Origin: Flavihumibacter rivuli
Lineage (GTDB): Bacteria > Bacteroidota > Bacteroidia > Chitinophagales > Chitinophagaceae
Length of the DNA: 64,000 nucleotides
Reading direction: 5' to 3'
NCBI RefSeq assembly: GCF_018595685.2
Contig: NZ_CP092334.1
Location: 152,001-216,000 of the forward strand
Part shown: positions 51,695-59,944 of the stretch, piece by piece
Numbering within the stretch: the first letter of the stretch is position 1
Layout: the number at the start of each line of letters is the position of its first letter
Position numbers and translations under genes: made by a program
Notes under the pieces: model-generated
The model's input: only the letters and a program-made list of their open reading frames with translations
Told to the model about the DNA's origin: nothing
The model's database searches: none

Positions 51695-52735
51695 TTAGTC
51701 TTCGAAGCGGCTTTGTAAGCGCGGAATCAATAGCAGGTTCTTCCTCAGGCAGACCTTCAGGTGTTGCTTGACCAATTGTCCCATGGAATGACACCTCAAT
51801 AACCCGGGATTCTTTAGGTGGTAATCGCTTAGTTCCTTGCTCAACTGGCCGATCTTTTCCGGAGTGGAAATATTATCCTTGCCCATGATATCAAGCAATT
51901 CCTTCATGCGGTAACGTGCGGAGGCGAGCCTGAATGCCATCATGGTCCTTTCTTCAGTTTGGTACTGTTCGATGGAATCCTTGTTCAGGTATTCGAGTGT
52001 CAGGGCGACCAATGGGTAGTTCTCTTTGAAGAATTGTGGAAGGTAGAGGTTCTTCCTTCCTTCATAGGACTGTTGGTCAAAATCGATGGCCCTGATGCGG
52101 TATTGAAAATCTTCGATATCGGGTGTGATGTCCACCACGAAGTTGTAACTGCGCATATCGCCCAGCAGCCTGACAAAACACCTTTCATTGAACTTCACAA
52201 ATTCCTTTGCCAGCCTGATCCTGTTGGTCTCCTTATCCTGCAGGTAGGTCTTGATAAATATGTCGCCTGGGATACCTGGTATATGCTCTTCAACCAATGT
52301 TTGCTGATGCGTGAGGAAAGTAATCCTGTTGGGGGAAAGGATATGTTCCAGTTCCAGTCCATACACCCTTGAGGCATCTGCGATCTTGATATAATAGTGG
52401 TCGTAGTTGTCGTTGAATTTATTGACGATCCTGATACGGAACGGCTGGGAGTTCCCGAAGGCGCAATAATCTATCCTCGCAACATCAAGATGTTTGGTGA
52501 AGGTGAGGTCTCCTTCTGTTTTCAGGATCGCGTAGATCTTCACCAGGCCTTCACGGATGAACTCCCATTCCTTCAGGTCGTATACAACAGTTTCCCAAAG
52601 GCTATCTTTTCCATCCTTATCCTTGAGTGGAACGGAGTAGGTAAAACGTTGCAGGTCGCGATAGGCAACCGGTAGCTTTACTTCCCGGCCATGATGCTTC
52701 AGGTAGGCGCGCAGGCGATCGTTGACCGGAAACAT
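51695..52735 (-). CDS. conserved hypothetical, possible atypical kinase
   Basis: About 346 residues from the ATG at 52735 (a TTG at 52804 would add 23 basic residues). No signal peptide or membrane segment. The central part has LVEEHIPGIPGDIF followed by RLAKEFVKFNERCFVRLLGDMRSYNFVV and RIRAIDFDQQSYEG. The order G-D-x5-N and D-F-D matches the catalytic and metal-binding loops of protein-kinase-like phosphotransferases (H/G-x-D-x4-N ... DFD), so an atypical kinase fold is plausible. This is an inference; I do not recognise the family. It is 105 bp from the BtuF-like gene, on the same strand. Confidence 0.82.
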   Translation of the reverse strand: MFPVNDRLRAYLKHHGREVKLPVAYRDLQRFTYSVPLKDKDGKDSLWETVVYDLKEWEFIREGLVKIYAILKTEGDLTFTKHLDVARIDYCAFGNSQPFRIRIVNKFNDNYDHYYIKIADASRVYGLELEHILSPNRITFLTHQQTLVEEHIPGIPGDIFIKTYLQDKETNRIRLAKEFVKFNERCFVRLLGDMRSYNFVVDITPDIEDFQYRIRAIDFDQQSYEGRKNLYLPQFFKENYPLVALTLEYLNKDSIEQYQTEERTMMAFRLASARYRMKELLDIMGKDNISTPEKIGQLSKELSDYHLKNPGLLRCHSMGQLVKQHLKVCLRKNLLLIPRLQSRFED

Positions 52736-52840
52736 CGGTTTCTTGCGGGAGGGCTTATCGAACTCCCCCTTTTCGGATGCGTTATGATGGGATGCGAATG
52801 ACAAGGAAATGAATTGTCCTACAATTTAAGGCAAATGGAT

Positions 52841-53626
52841 TTATGGGAGACTGTTGAGCAGTTTCTTGAAATAGGAGGGCGCCCACTGCAGCCTGCTGCC
52901 ATACCAACTGAAATATTCCCCATTAACCAGGAGGATGGTTGTTCCGGGCAATTGTTCCTGCAATTCCAGTATATGTTTTTCAGCAAATGGATAGGGCTCC
53001 GATGAGAGCAGTAGTAGTTCGCAACCCAGTTCCCTGATTTCTCCCACCGTGGTGACGGGGTATCGCTGCCTTGATCCGAAAATGTTGTTGAAGCCGCATT
53101 TTTCCATCATCGAATGGATGAAGGTATCGGACCCTGCCGTCATATATGGGTCTTTCCAGATCAGGTAAGTAGTCCTTGGTTTGTTCTTGATCGGCTCCAA
53201 TCCAAGGAAACCTTCTTGTATAACCGAAACCAGGCTTTCAGCAGGGGCTGTCCTGCCGGTGATTTCCCCTATTCCCAGGATCATCTCCAGGGCTGATGCC
53301 AGGTCATTCACATCGCTTATCCAAACGGGATAATGCGCGGCAAGGCTCTCGATCTGTTCTTTTTGGTTTTCTTCCTTATTGGCAATGATAAGGTTGGGTT
53401 GTAGTTGGTGGATCCTTTCCGGCCGAATATCCTTGGTGCCGCCGATCCTTGTTTTGGTTCGGAACCAATCGTCCGGGTGGATGCAAAAACGGGTAATGCC
53501 TACCGTTTCCTTTTCCAGTCCAAGGTGAAAAAGAAGTTCGGTTTGTGAAGGGACAAGCGAAATGATCCTTTTAGGGAGATCACCCAACAGGACGATCCTG
53601 CCCATCTGATCAATACATTCAGGCAT
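52841..53626 (-). CDS. BtuF-like helical-backbone metal receptor protein
   Basis: A 261-residue protein of the periplasmic-binding-protein family that includes the vitamin B12 binder BtuF and siderophore binders: KRIISLVPSQTELLFHLGLEKETVGITRFCIHP, GGTKDIRPERIHQLQPNLIIANKEENQKEQIESL, and YLIWKDPYMTAGSDTFIHSMMEKCGFNNIFG. Unlike transport BtuF it has no signal peptide and no permease or ATPase nearby, so it may act in the cytoplasm, for example as a metal or corrinoid-linked protein (inference). It lies just upstream of the possible kinase gene on the same strand. Confidence 0.9.
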   Translation of the reverse strand: MPECIDQMGRIVLLGDLPKRIISLVPSQTELLFHLGLEKETVGITRFCIHPDDWFRTKTRIGGTKDIRPERIHQLQPNLIIANKEENQKEQIESLAAHYPVWISDVNDLASALEMILGIGEITGRTAPAESLVSVIQEGFLGLEPIKNKPRTTYLIWKDPYMTAGSDTFIHSMMEKCGFNNIFGSRQRYPVTTVGEIRELGCELLLLSSEPYPFAEKHILELQEQLPGTTILLVNGEYFSWYGSRLQWAPSYFKKLLNSLP

Positions 53627-53752
53627 TCAGGAAATTTGCTGCAAAATAAAGGGAATAGGTAGAAATGAAAGAAGGAGGACCACTTTGTACCCCCTGCCTT
53701 ACATGAAGTAGGGCAGGAGGATACCGGACTCAATCACTGGAATTCCCAGGGG

Positions 53753-54140
53753 TTGGATTGTTAAGTGGTTTTCAGGATTTGGCGGTTTTTCATTGTGGAT
53801 TTGGAATCCCCAGGAAGCCCGGTCTAAACTTTTTTTGGACGGTTAGGAAACTGGACATGGTTTGGACGGTTTGGACTCGGGCTCATGGTAATGAATAATG
53901 GTTTCAGAGGTTGATCAAGCTAAAAGCTTTTTCGGTTCGGGTTCAAAGAACTTGCCTCATCCACTCATCACACCGGCTTTTCAAAGGATTTGGTGCTGAT
54001 TTCGGTTTAGGACTTTCATTGGATCATTGGACAAAAAAAGGAAGTTGATTGATATTGGATTTTTCCTTTGGTTCTTTCGCAGGAATTGGATCTTGGATTT
54101 GGATTTTGGATTTTGCGAAACTGGTTCTTCGGATATTGGA
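53753..54140 (+). repeat. Non-coding island with strand-biased TTGGA motif
   Basis: The gap 53627-54379 (753 bp) holds no supported gene. Within 53753-54140 the word TTGGA occurs 13 times on the plus strand and I found none on the minus strand. Four copies at 54086-54106 are spaced 7, 6 and 7 bp, like degenerate TTGGATN repeats. A hairpin CCTGCC/GGCAGG (53693/53712) precedes it. Confidence 0.7.
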
Positions 54141-54185
54141 TACGATTGAATTATCAATCAACTTCTGATACAAAAGTAGGTCGCT

Positions 54186-54208
54186 TGCATATTGCGTACA
54201 ATAGCGCA
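54186..54208. promoter_or_regulatory. Possible operator dyad in the 54-kb non-coding island
   Basis: Imperfect dyad with core TATTG (54190-54194), CGTA spacer, CAATA (54199-54203), extended by TGC and GCA. It lies downstream of the cystathionine synthase and is not attached to a known gene. Confidence 0.3.
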
Positions 54209-54331
54209 TTTGCTCAATTTTAACACTTCAGTATTTACTGCAGGAATCGTATCCTTTCAGTGGACTTACGGGTAGGATTACGCGCAATAGAATCGTAAAA
54301 ATACTAATCCCGGTAATTGGGTAAAAGGAAA

Positions 54332-54353
54332 GGGTGCGGCAGAAACCGCACCC
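54332..54353 (-). terminator. Terminator of the cystathionine beta-synthase gene
   Basis: GGGTGCGG (54332-54339) pairs with CCGCACCC (54346-54353), CAGAAA loop, and the minus strand then reads T-rich. Confidence 0.88.
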
Positions 54354-54379
54354 CTGTTGAATTATGATGATTTTTGCTA

Positions 54380-55741
54380 TTATTTGCCCATTGCCTGCAG
54401 TACATCATACTTGGTCACAATGTGGAAATTCCCGGCCTCATCCCTGCTTAAAACTGCACCATTTTCCTTGTTGATGAGTGTGCTCAGTTTCTCCACTGGA
54501 GTCTGGAAGTCAACGATCGGGAACGGTGATTCCAATACAGTGCCCACTTTAGCGTGCTTGATATCAGGGTTGGTAAAGACCTTCTGGAACAATCCGCCCT
54601 CGCTGATGGAGCCAATTGCCTTGTCGCCTTCCATAACCGGTATGTGTTCGATATCATACTTCTTCATCAGTTCAACTGCCTCACTAACGGTATGGTTGGC
54701 ATCAACGGTGATCAGGCGCTGGCGGCTGCCACGTCCATTGACAATATCCTTAAAGGTCTTGACATCCAGGAAGCCCCTTTCCAGCATCCACTGGTCGTTA
54801 TAGATCTTGGCAACATAGCGGCTTCCGTGGTCGTGGAAGATCAATACCACCACATCATCAGGCTTCAACCTGTCCTTAAGCTGCATCAGGCCCTGCAAAC
54901 AGCTTCCTGCGCTATAACCGCAGAACAGGCCTTCTTCTTTGGCCAATCTCCTGGCCATCACAGCGCCATCCTTATCGGTCACCTGCTCAAAGTGGTCGAT
55001 AACACTCATGTCATAGTTCTGTGGTACAAAGTCTTCCCCGAATCCTTCAGATATGTAGGGATGCACTTCATTCATATCGATCTCGCCAGTCTTGAAATAC
55101 TTGGTCAGCAGGGAGCCATAGACGTCAATGGCCCAAACCTGGATAGCCGGGTTTTTCTCTTTCAGGTACATGGCAGTTCCTGTTACGGTTCCCCCGGTAC
55201 CGGCTGTGCAGATCAGGTGGGTGATCTTTCCGTCAGTCTGGCGCCAGATCTCTGGTCCGGTGGTTTCATAATGGGCGAGCCTGTTGGCGGGGTTATCGTA
55301 CTGGTTAAAATGGTAGGAGTTCGGGATCTCACGGGCCAATCTTTGGGCTACTGAATAATAGGAGCGTGGATCGTCCGGCTCAACATTGGTGGGGCAAACG
55401 ATCACTTCGGCGCCAACGGCCTTCAGGATATCCATCTTCTCCCTACTCTGCTTGTCGGTAGTGGTGAAAATACATTTATACCCTTTTACCACCGCCGCCA
55501 GGGCCAGTCCCATGCCTGTGTTCCCACTGGTACATTCAATGATGGTGCCACCCGGCTTTAGCTTCCCTTCTTTCTCGGCCACTTCCACCATTTTCAAGGC
55601 CATGCGGTCCTTGATGGAGTTGCCGGGGTTAAAATAATCCACCTTGGCCAGGATGGTTCCCGGCAGGTCCCTGGTAATTTTGTTCAAACGGATCAACGGC
55701 GTATTGCCGATGGTTTCCAGTATATTGTTCTTGATATCCAT
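54380..55741 (-). CDS. cystathionine beta-synthase with CBS-domain pair
   Basis: A 453-residue PLP enzyme. The N-terminal ~320 residues are the beta-family fold (NNILETIGNTPLIRLNKI, PGNSIKDRMAL with the PLP Lys in SIKDR, ECTSGNTGMGLAL, TAGTGGTVTGTAMYL). Two CBS domains fill the C-terminal ~120 residues (TVDANHTVSEAVELMKKYDIEHIPVMEGDKAIGSISEG, ...), which mark cystathionine beta-synthase rather than cysteine synthase. It condenses serine and homocysteine to cystathionine. It is divergent from the alpha/beta hydrolase, with 42 bp between start codons. Confidence 0.94.
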   Translation of the reverse strand: MDIKNNILETIGNTPLIRLNKITRDLPGTILAKVDYFNPGNSIKDRMALKMVEVAEKEGKLKPGGTIIECTSGNTGMGLALAAVVKGYKCIFTTTDKQSREKMDILKAVGAEVIVCPTNVEPDDPRSYYSVAQRLAREIPNSYHFNQYDNPANRLAHYETTGPEIWRQTDGKITHLICTAGTGGTVTGTAMYLKEKNPAIQVWAIDVYGSLLTKYFKTGEIDMNEVHPYISEGFGEDFVPQNYDMSVIDHFEQVTDKDGAVMARRLAKEEGLFCGYSAGSCLQGLMQLKDRLKPDDVVVLIFHDHGSRYVAKIYNDQWMLERGFLDVKTFKDIVNGRGSRQRLITVDANHTVSEAVELMKKYDIEHIPVMEGDKAIGSISEGGLFQKVFTNPDIKHAKVGTVLESPFPIVDFQTPVEKLSTLINKENGAVLSRDEAGNFHIVTKYDVLQAMGK

Positions 55742-55783
55742 AGCAAGCTTAAATTAAAACGGTGCAAAGGTAAGCTTTTGAGC

Positions 55784-56437
55784 ATGCAGCGTATGAAAGT
55801 GTATTTTATTCCCGGCCTGGGGGCCGACAAAAGGGTTTTCCACCATATCCGGCTGCCTGAGCCCCTGGAGATCGTTCACCTTGAATGGCTGAAGCCTGCA
55901 AAGGGAGAGCCACTGGTGCAGTATGCCCACAGAATGGCTGAGCAGATCAACACTGACGAACCTTTCTCCCTCGTGGGCCTGTCTTTTGGGGGGATGCTGG
56001 CCACAGAGATCTCTTTGGTGAAAACTCCCCGCCATACAGTACTGATCTCCAGTATTGCCCATCCTTCACAATTGCCGGTCTATTATAAAATAACCCGGCC
56101 TTTGCAGCTGCATAGGGTGATCCCAATGGCTCTGTTTAAAAAGGCCTCCCTGGCCAAACGCCTCTTCACTACAGAAACGGCGGAGGATAAGGCCCTGCTC
56201 CGACGGATCATTGATGAGAGTGATACGGATTTCCTCCGCTGGGCTTTGGGGGCTATCCTTGAATGGCGGCAAGAGGGTAATCCCGGGGCACTGTTCCATA
56301 TCCATGGCACGGCTGACCGGTTATTGCCTTTTTCGAAGGTCAGGCCCACCCATACCATCAAAGGCGCCGGCCACCTGATGGTCATGAATCGTGCCGACGA
56401 AGTGAACAATATTCTTATCGAGATATTGACCAGTTAA
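55784..56437 (+). CDS. alpha/beta hydrolase
   Basis: A 217-residue alpha/beta hydrolase. Recognisable are the first strand VYFIPGLGADKRVFHHI, the nucleophile elbow VGLSFGGML, and the late His region KGAGHLMVMNRADEV; the Asp of the triad is probably in GTADRLLPF. There is no signal peptide or lid insertion beyond the usual helices. The ATG at 55784 is chosen; 55793 and a TTG at 55778 are alternatives. The substrate is unknown. It is divergent from cystathionine beta-synthase. Confidence 0.9.
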   Translation: MQRMKVYFIPGLGADKRVFHHIRLPEPLEIVHLEWLKPAKGEPLVQYAHRMAEQINTDEPFSLVGLSFGGMLATEISLVKTPRHTVLISSIAHPSQLPVYYKITRPLQLHRVIPMALFKKASLAKRLFTTETAEDKALLRRIIDESDTDFLRWALGAILEWRQEGNPGALFHIHGTADRLLPFSKVRPTHTIKGAGHLMVMNRADEVNNILIEILTS

Positions 56438-56599
56438 GGAAGGTTATTTGTATTGATAGTTAGTACTGATATCTTGATTTTGCCCGAATGCCTGGCTTGA
56501 GCAAGACGGGTTAGGCTATTTTTTATCAGAACGTTCTGGTGCTTTTTGGTGTTGATAAATCGCGTTCCTTAACCTGGCCATCAATTCCCTATTCTCCCC

Positions 56600-56607
56600 T
56601 ACATTTG
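56600..56607 (+). promoter_or_regulatory. TAnnTTTG -7 box for tex
   Basis: TACATTTG ends 20 nt before the tex ATG. Confidence 0.5.
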
Positions 56608-56627
56608 CCGTCCTGAAAAATGAGCAT

Positions 56628-58880
56628 ATGGAACCGAAGTATATACAAGTAATTGCCCAGAAACTGTCCCTGACACTCAAGCAGGTGAACAATGTTTATG
56701 ACCTGCAGGCAGAAGGCGCTACAGTGCCTTTCATGGCCCGATACAGGAAGGAGGCTACCGGCAACCTTGATGAGGTGGCCATCAACTCCATCGTTGAAGA
56801 GGTAAAGTATTTCACCGAACTGGATAAAAGGAAGGATACGGTATTGAAGACGATCGATGCAGCCGGGAAACTTACCCCGGAATTGAGGTCGAGGATCGAA
56901 AACTGTATTGATGCCACTGAACTGGAAGATATTTACCTGCCCTATAAACCCAAGCGCAAGACCCGCGCTACGCAAGCCATTGAAAAGGGACTTGAGCCGC
57001 TGGCCAAAATGCTCTTTGAGCAGGGAAGTATTGATCCTGCCTCGGAAGCCAATGCCTTCATCAACGAGCAGGTGAAGGATGTGAAAGAAGCCTTGCAAGG
57101 CGCAAGGGATATCATTGCTGAATGGGTGGCCGAGAACGAACAGGCCAGGAATAGTGTGCGCAAGCAATTCCAGGAATCTGCCGTGCTGGTGTCAAGGGTA
57201 TTGAGCTCCAAGAAGGAGGAGGAAGAAGCCCAGAAATACCGCGACTATTTCGAATTCAGTGAGCCCTTGTCCAAATGTCCTTCCCACCGCATACTGGCCA
57301 TCAGGCGTGGTGAGAAGGAAGGCTACCTCATCATGGATATCAATATTGAAAAACAGGAAGGGATCGATTCCCTTGAACGCATTTTCGTAAAGAACGGTTC
57401 TGAAGCTGCAAAGGAAGTAAAGACCGCGGTTGCGGATAGCTTTGATCGTCTGTTGAAGCCTTCCATTGAGAATGAATTCCGCATGAGCAGCAAGACCCTT
57501 GCTGATGAGGAAGCGATCCAGGTTTTTGCAGAGAACCTGAGGCAGTTGCTGCTGGCATCTCCATTAGGTTCAAAGAAGGTGTTGGCGCTTGATCCCGGTT
57601 ACAGGACGGGTTGTAAGTTGGTTTGCCTCGATGCACAAGGTAACCTGGTTCATAATACAGCCATCTATCCGCATCCGCCACAGAACGAATGGCAGCAAAG
57701 TGTTTCGACCATCCGGCAGTTGGTGGAGAAGTATGGTATTGAGGCGATAGGTGTAGGGAATGGTACTGCTGGCCGCGAAACGGAGCAATTGGTTCGGAGC
57801 ATTGATTTTGGAAGGCCGGTGAGCATTTTCCAGGTCAATGAGAGCGGCGCTTCTATCTATTCCGCGTCAGATGTGGCAAGGGAAGAATTCCCTGATCATG
57901 ACGTAACTGTTCGTGGTGCGGTAAGCATAGGCCGAAGGTTATTGGATCCGCTGAGTGAGCTGGTGAAGATCGATCCCAAATCAATTGGTGTAGGTCAATA
58001 CCAGCATGATGTGAACCAGAGCAGGTTAAAGGAAAGCCTGGACAAGGTAGTGGAGAGTTGTGTGAACCATGTTGGTGTAGACCTGAATACGGCCAGTAAG
58101 CATTTGCTGATGTATGTATCCGGGCTCAGTACAACCCTTGCAAAGAATATTGTGGAGTACAGGGCAAAGAACGGGGCATTCCAGAGCAGGGAAGAACTGA
58201 AGAAGGTCAGCCTGATGGGGCCAAAGACATTTGAGCAGTGTGCAGGGTTCCTGCGTATCAGGGATGCTGCTAATCCGCTTGATAACAGTGCCGTTCACCC
58301 GGAAAGCTACCATGTGGTGGAAGCGATGGCCAGGGACCTGGGTTGTTCTGTAGCAGACCTCATCAGGAATACAGAGAAGCGGAAGCAGATCAACAGGAAA
58401 CAATATATCTCAGAAAAGATCGGTGAGTTCACTATTGAGGATATTCTCAAGGAACTCGAAAAGCCCGGTCGTGATCCCCGCGCGCAAATTGAGGAGTTCC
58501 GATTTGACGATACCATCAAAAGCATTGAGGATGTAAAAGTGGGCATGGTGGTGCCGGGTATCGTGACCAATATTACCAAGTTTGGTGTATTTGTGGACAT
58601 AGGTGTAAAGCAGGATGGACTGGTGCATATTTCCCAGTTGAGCAATACCTATGTTAGTGATCCTTCAGAAGTGGTGAAGTTGCAGCAGAGAGTTACCGTG
58701 ACAGTAACCGAGGTGGATGTGGCGAGGAAAAGGATCGGCCTGTCTATGAAGGACCATAGCAAGGCAGCCCCAAAAGCATCTTCCAAACCGAATGATAAGG
58801 GAAAAAAGCCGGCACCTGCCGCTGCCAATAATCCTTTCCAATCAAAACTGATGGAATTGAAGAAGAAGTTCAATGACTAA
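56628..58880 (+). CDS. tex: Tex family transcription accessory RNA-binding protein
   Basis: A 750-residue Tex protein. In order: an N-terminal helical part with VPFMARYRKEATGNLDEV, the YqgF/RNase-H-like central domain (LALDPGYRTGCKLVCLD), HhH motifs (SGLSTTLAKNIVEYRAKNGAFQSREELKKVSLMGPKTFEQCAGFLRI), and a C-terminal S1 RNA-binding domain (GMVVPGIVTNITKFGVFVDIGVKQDGLVHISQL). Tex binds nucleic acid and influences transcription; the exact role is unclear. The C-terminus adds a Lys-rich tail. The start ATG at 56628 is strong. It is closed by a terminator. Confidence 0.97.
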   Translation: MEPKYIQVIAQKLSLTLKQVNNVYDLQAEGATVPFMARYRKEATGNLDEVAINSIVEEVKYFTELDKRKDTVLKTIDAAGKLTPELRSRIENCIDATELEDIYLPYKPKRKTRATQAIEKGLEPLAKMLFEQGSIDPASEANAFINEQVKDVKEALQGARDIIAEWVAENEQARNSVRKQFQESAVLVSRVLSSKKEEEEAQKYRDYFEFSEPLSKCPSHRILAIRRGEKEGYLIMDINIEKQEGIDSLERIFVKNGSEAAKEVKTAVADSFDRLLKPSIENEFRMSSKTLADEEAIQVFAENLRQLLLASPLGSKKVLALDPGYRTGCKLVCLDAQGNLVHNTAIYPHPPQNEWQQSVSTIRQLVEKYGIEAIGVGNGTAGRETEQLVRSIDFGRPVSIFQVNESGASIYSASDVAREEFPDHDVTVRGAVSIGRRLLDPLSELVKIDPKSIGVGQYQHDVNQSRLKESLDKVVESCVNHVGVDLNTASKHLLMYVSGLSTTLAKNIVEYRAKNGAFQSREELKKVSLMGPKTFEQCAGFLRIRDAANPLDNSAVHPESYHVVEAMARDLGCSVADLIRNTEKRKQINRKQYISEKIGEFTIEDILKELEKPGRDPRAQIEEFRFDDTIKSIEDVKVGMVVPGIVTNITKFGVFVDIGVKQDGLVHISQLSNTYVSDPSEVVKLQQRVTVTVTEVDVARKRIGLSMKDHSKAAPKASSKPNDKGKKPAPAAANNPFQSKLMELKKKFND

Positions 58881-58884
58881 ACAG

Positions 58885-58909
58885 AAGACCGGCTTCGCCG
58901 GTCTTTTTT
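58885..58909 (+). terminator. Terminator of tex
   Basis: AGACCGGC (58886-58893) pairs with GCCGGTCT (58897-58904), TTC loop, followed by T6. Confidence 0.92.
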
Positions 58910-58939
58910 ATTGTTACTTTTAATGTAGAATAGAAAATT

Positions 58940-59788
58940 ATGTCACACCTGCTTTTTCATGATGGCCAGTTCTACAGGGATGATAAGGTGTTGGCAGGAG
59001 CCAACAGCAGGGCGCTCCGCTATGGTGATGGTTTGTTTGAGACCATGAAAGTGAACAGGGAGAAGGTACAGCTAGGTGAATGGCATATGGAGCGATTGTT
59101 TCATGGGCTGCGCCTGCTGCATTTTGACTTGCCCCATTATTTTACTCCCCAATACCTGTTGGAAAAGATGGTGCAATTGGCCCATCGCAATGGCCATGGC
59201 CGGTTAGCGCGGATACGATTGATGGTGTTCAGGGGAAACGGCGGCTTGTATGACCCCGAAAACCATTACCCCCACCATGTGATCCAGACCTGGACCTTGC
59301 CTGATGCCAACCATCAATGGAATGAGAATGGACTGGTAGTAGGAGTACATGAGCAGGCCCGGAAGGCTATTGACGTGTTGGCGAACTGCAAAACCAATAA
59401 CTACCTTACATATATCCTGGGCGCACTGGAAGCGAAGAAACAGAAGTGGAATGACGCATTGATGCTGAACACCAACGGTAATATCTGCGATGCTACAATC
59501 GCCAATGTGTTCCTGGTGAAAGGGGATAGGCTATTTACTCCAGCATTGGGGGAAGGACCTGTTGCGGGAGTGATCAGGCGCTACCTCATCGAGACCCTTT
59601 CCTCCAAAGGGATTGAAGTAGAAGAGTCCTCTGTTTCACAAGCGTTGCTGCTGGAAGCTGATGAGGTCTTCCTGACGAATACCAGCTATGGCATGCGTTG
59701 GGTGCAGCGGATCGGGGAGAAGACCTATACGGGTACCAGGTCCCGGGAGCTATACCGGGAAATCATTGCGCCATTGTTTGGCCCCTGA
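58940..59788 (+). CDS. class IV PLP aminotransferase / aminodeoxychorismate lyase-like
   Basis: A 282-residue PLP enzyme of the BCAT-like class IV fold. The start FHDGQFYRDDKVLAGANSRALRYGDGLFETMKV, the Lys-containing LANCKTNNYLTYILGALEAKKQKWNDALMLNTNGNICDATIANVFLV, and GPVAGVIRRYLIE are family motifs. The length and these motifs fit 4-amino-4-deoxychorismate lyase (PabC) or a D-amino-acid aminotransferase as well as a branched-chain enzyme; the substrate is undecided. It lies between the terminator of tex and the photolyase. Confidence 0.9.
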   Translation: MSHLLFHDGQFYRDDKVLAGANSRALRYGDGLFETMKVNREKVQLGEWHMERLFHGLRLLHFDLPHYFTPQYLLEKMVQLAHRNGHGRLARIRLMVFRGNGGLYDPENHYPHHVIQTWTLPDANHQWNENGLVVGVHEQARKAIDVLANCKTNNYLTYILGALEAKKQKWNDALMLNTNGNICDATIANVFLVKGDRLFTPALGEGPVAGVIRRYLIETLSSKGIEVEESSVSQALLLEADEVFLTNTSYGMRWVQRIGEKTYTGTRSRELYREIIAPLFGP

Positions 59789-59944
59789 TGCCAGGTACCA
59801 TTGACTTTTTTTCTTCTTAATTACGGACTCTATTCCTTCACTCCTTTTGTCTTCATTGCGAAGAACCGGAAGCCATGATGGGGAGGAGTTACCTTTCCCT
59901 GAACATATTCATCAATCAGTTGTTTTCTTCCCAAACTCCATTAC

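Noticed and set aside
54024..54209. 61-codon minus-strand ORF in the non-coding island
   Set aside because: Its sequence is shaped by the TTGGA motif, it lacks homologous-looking structure and has no promoter box. It is not supported.
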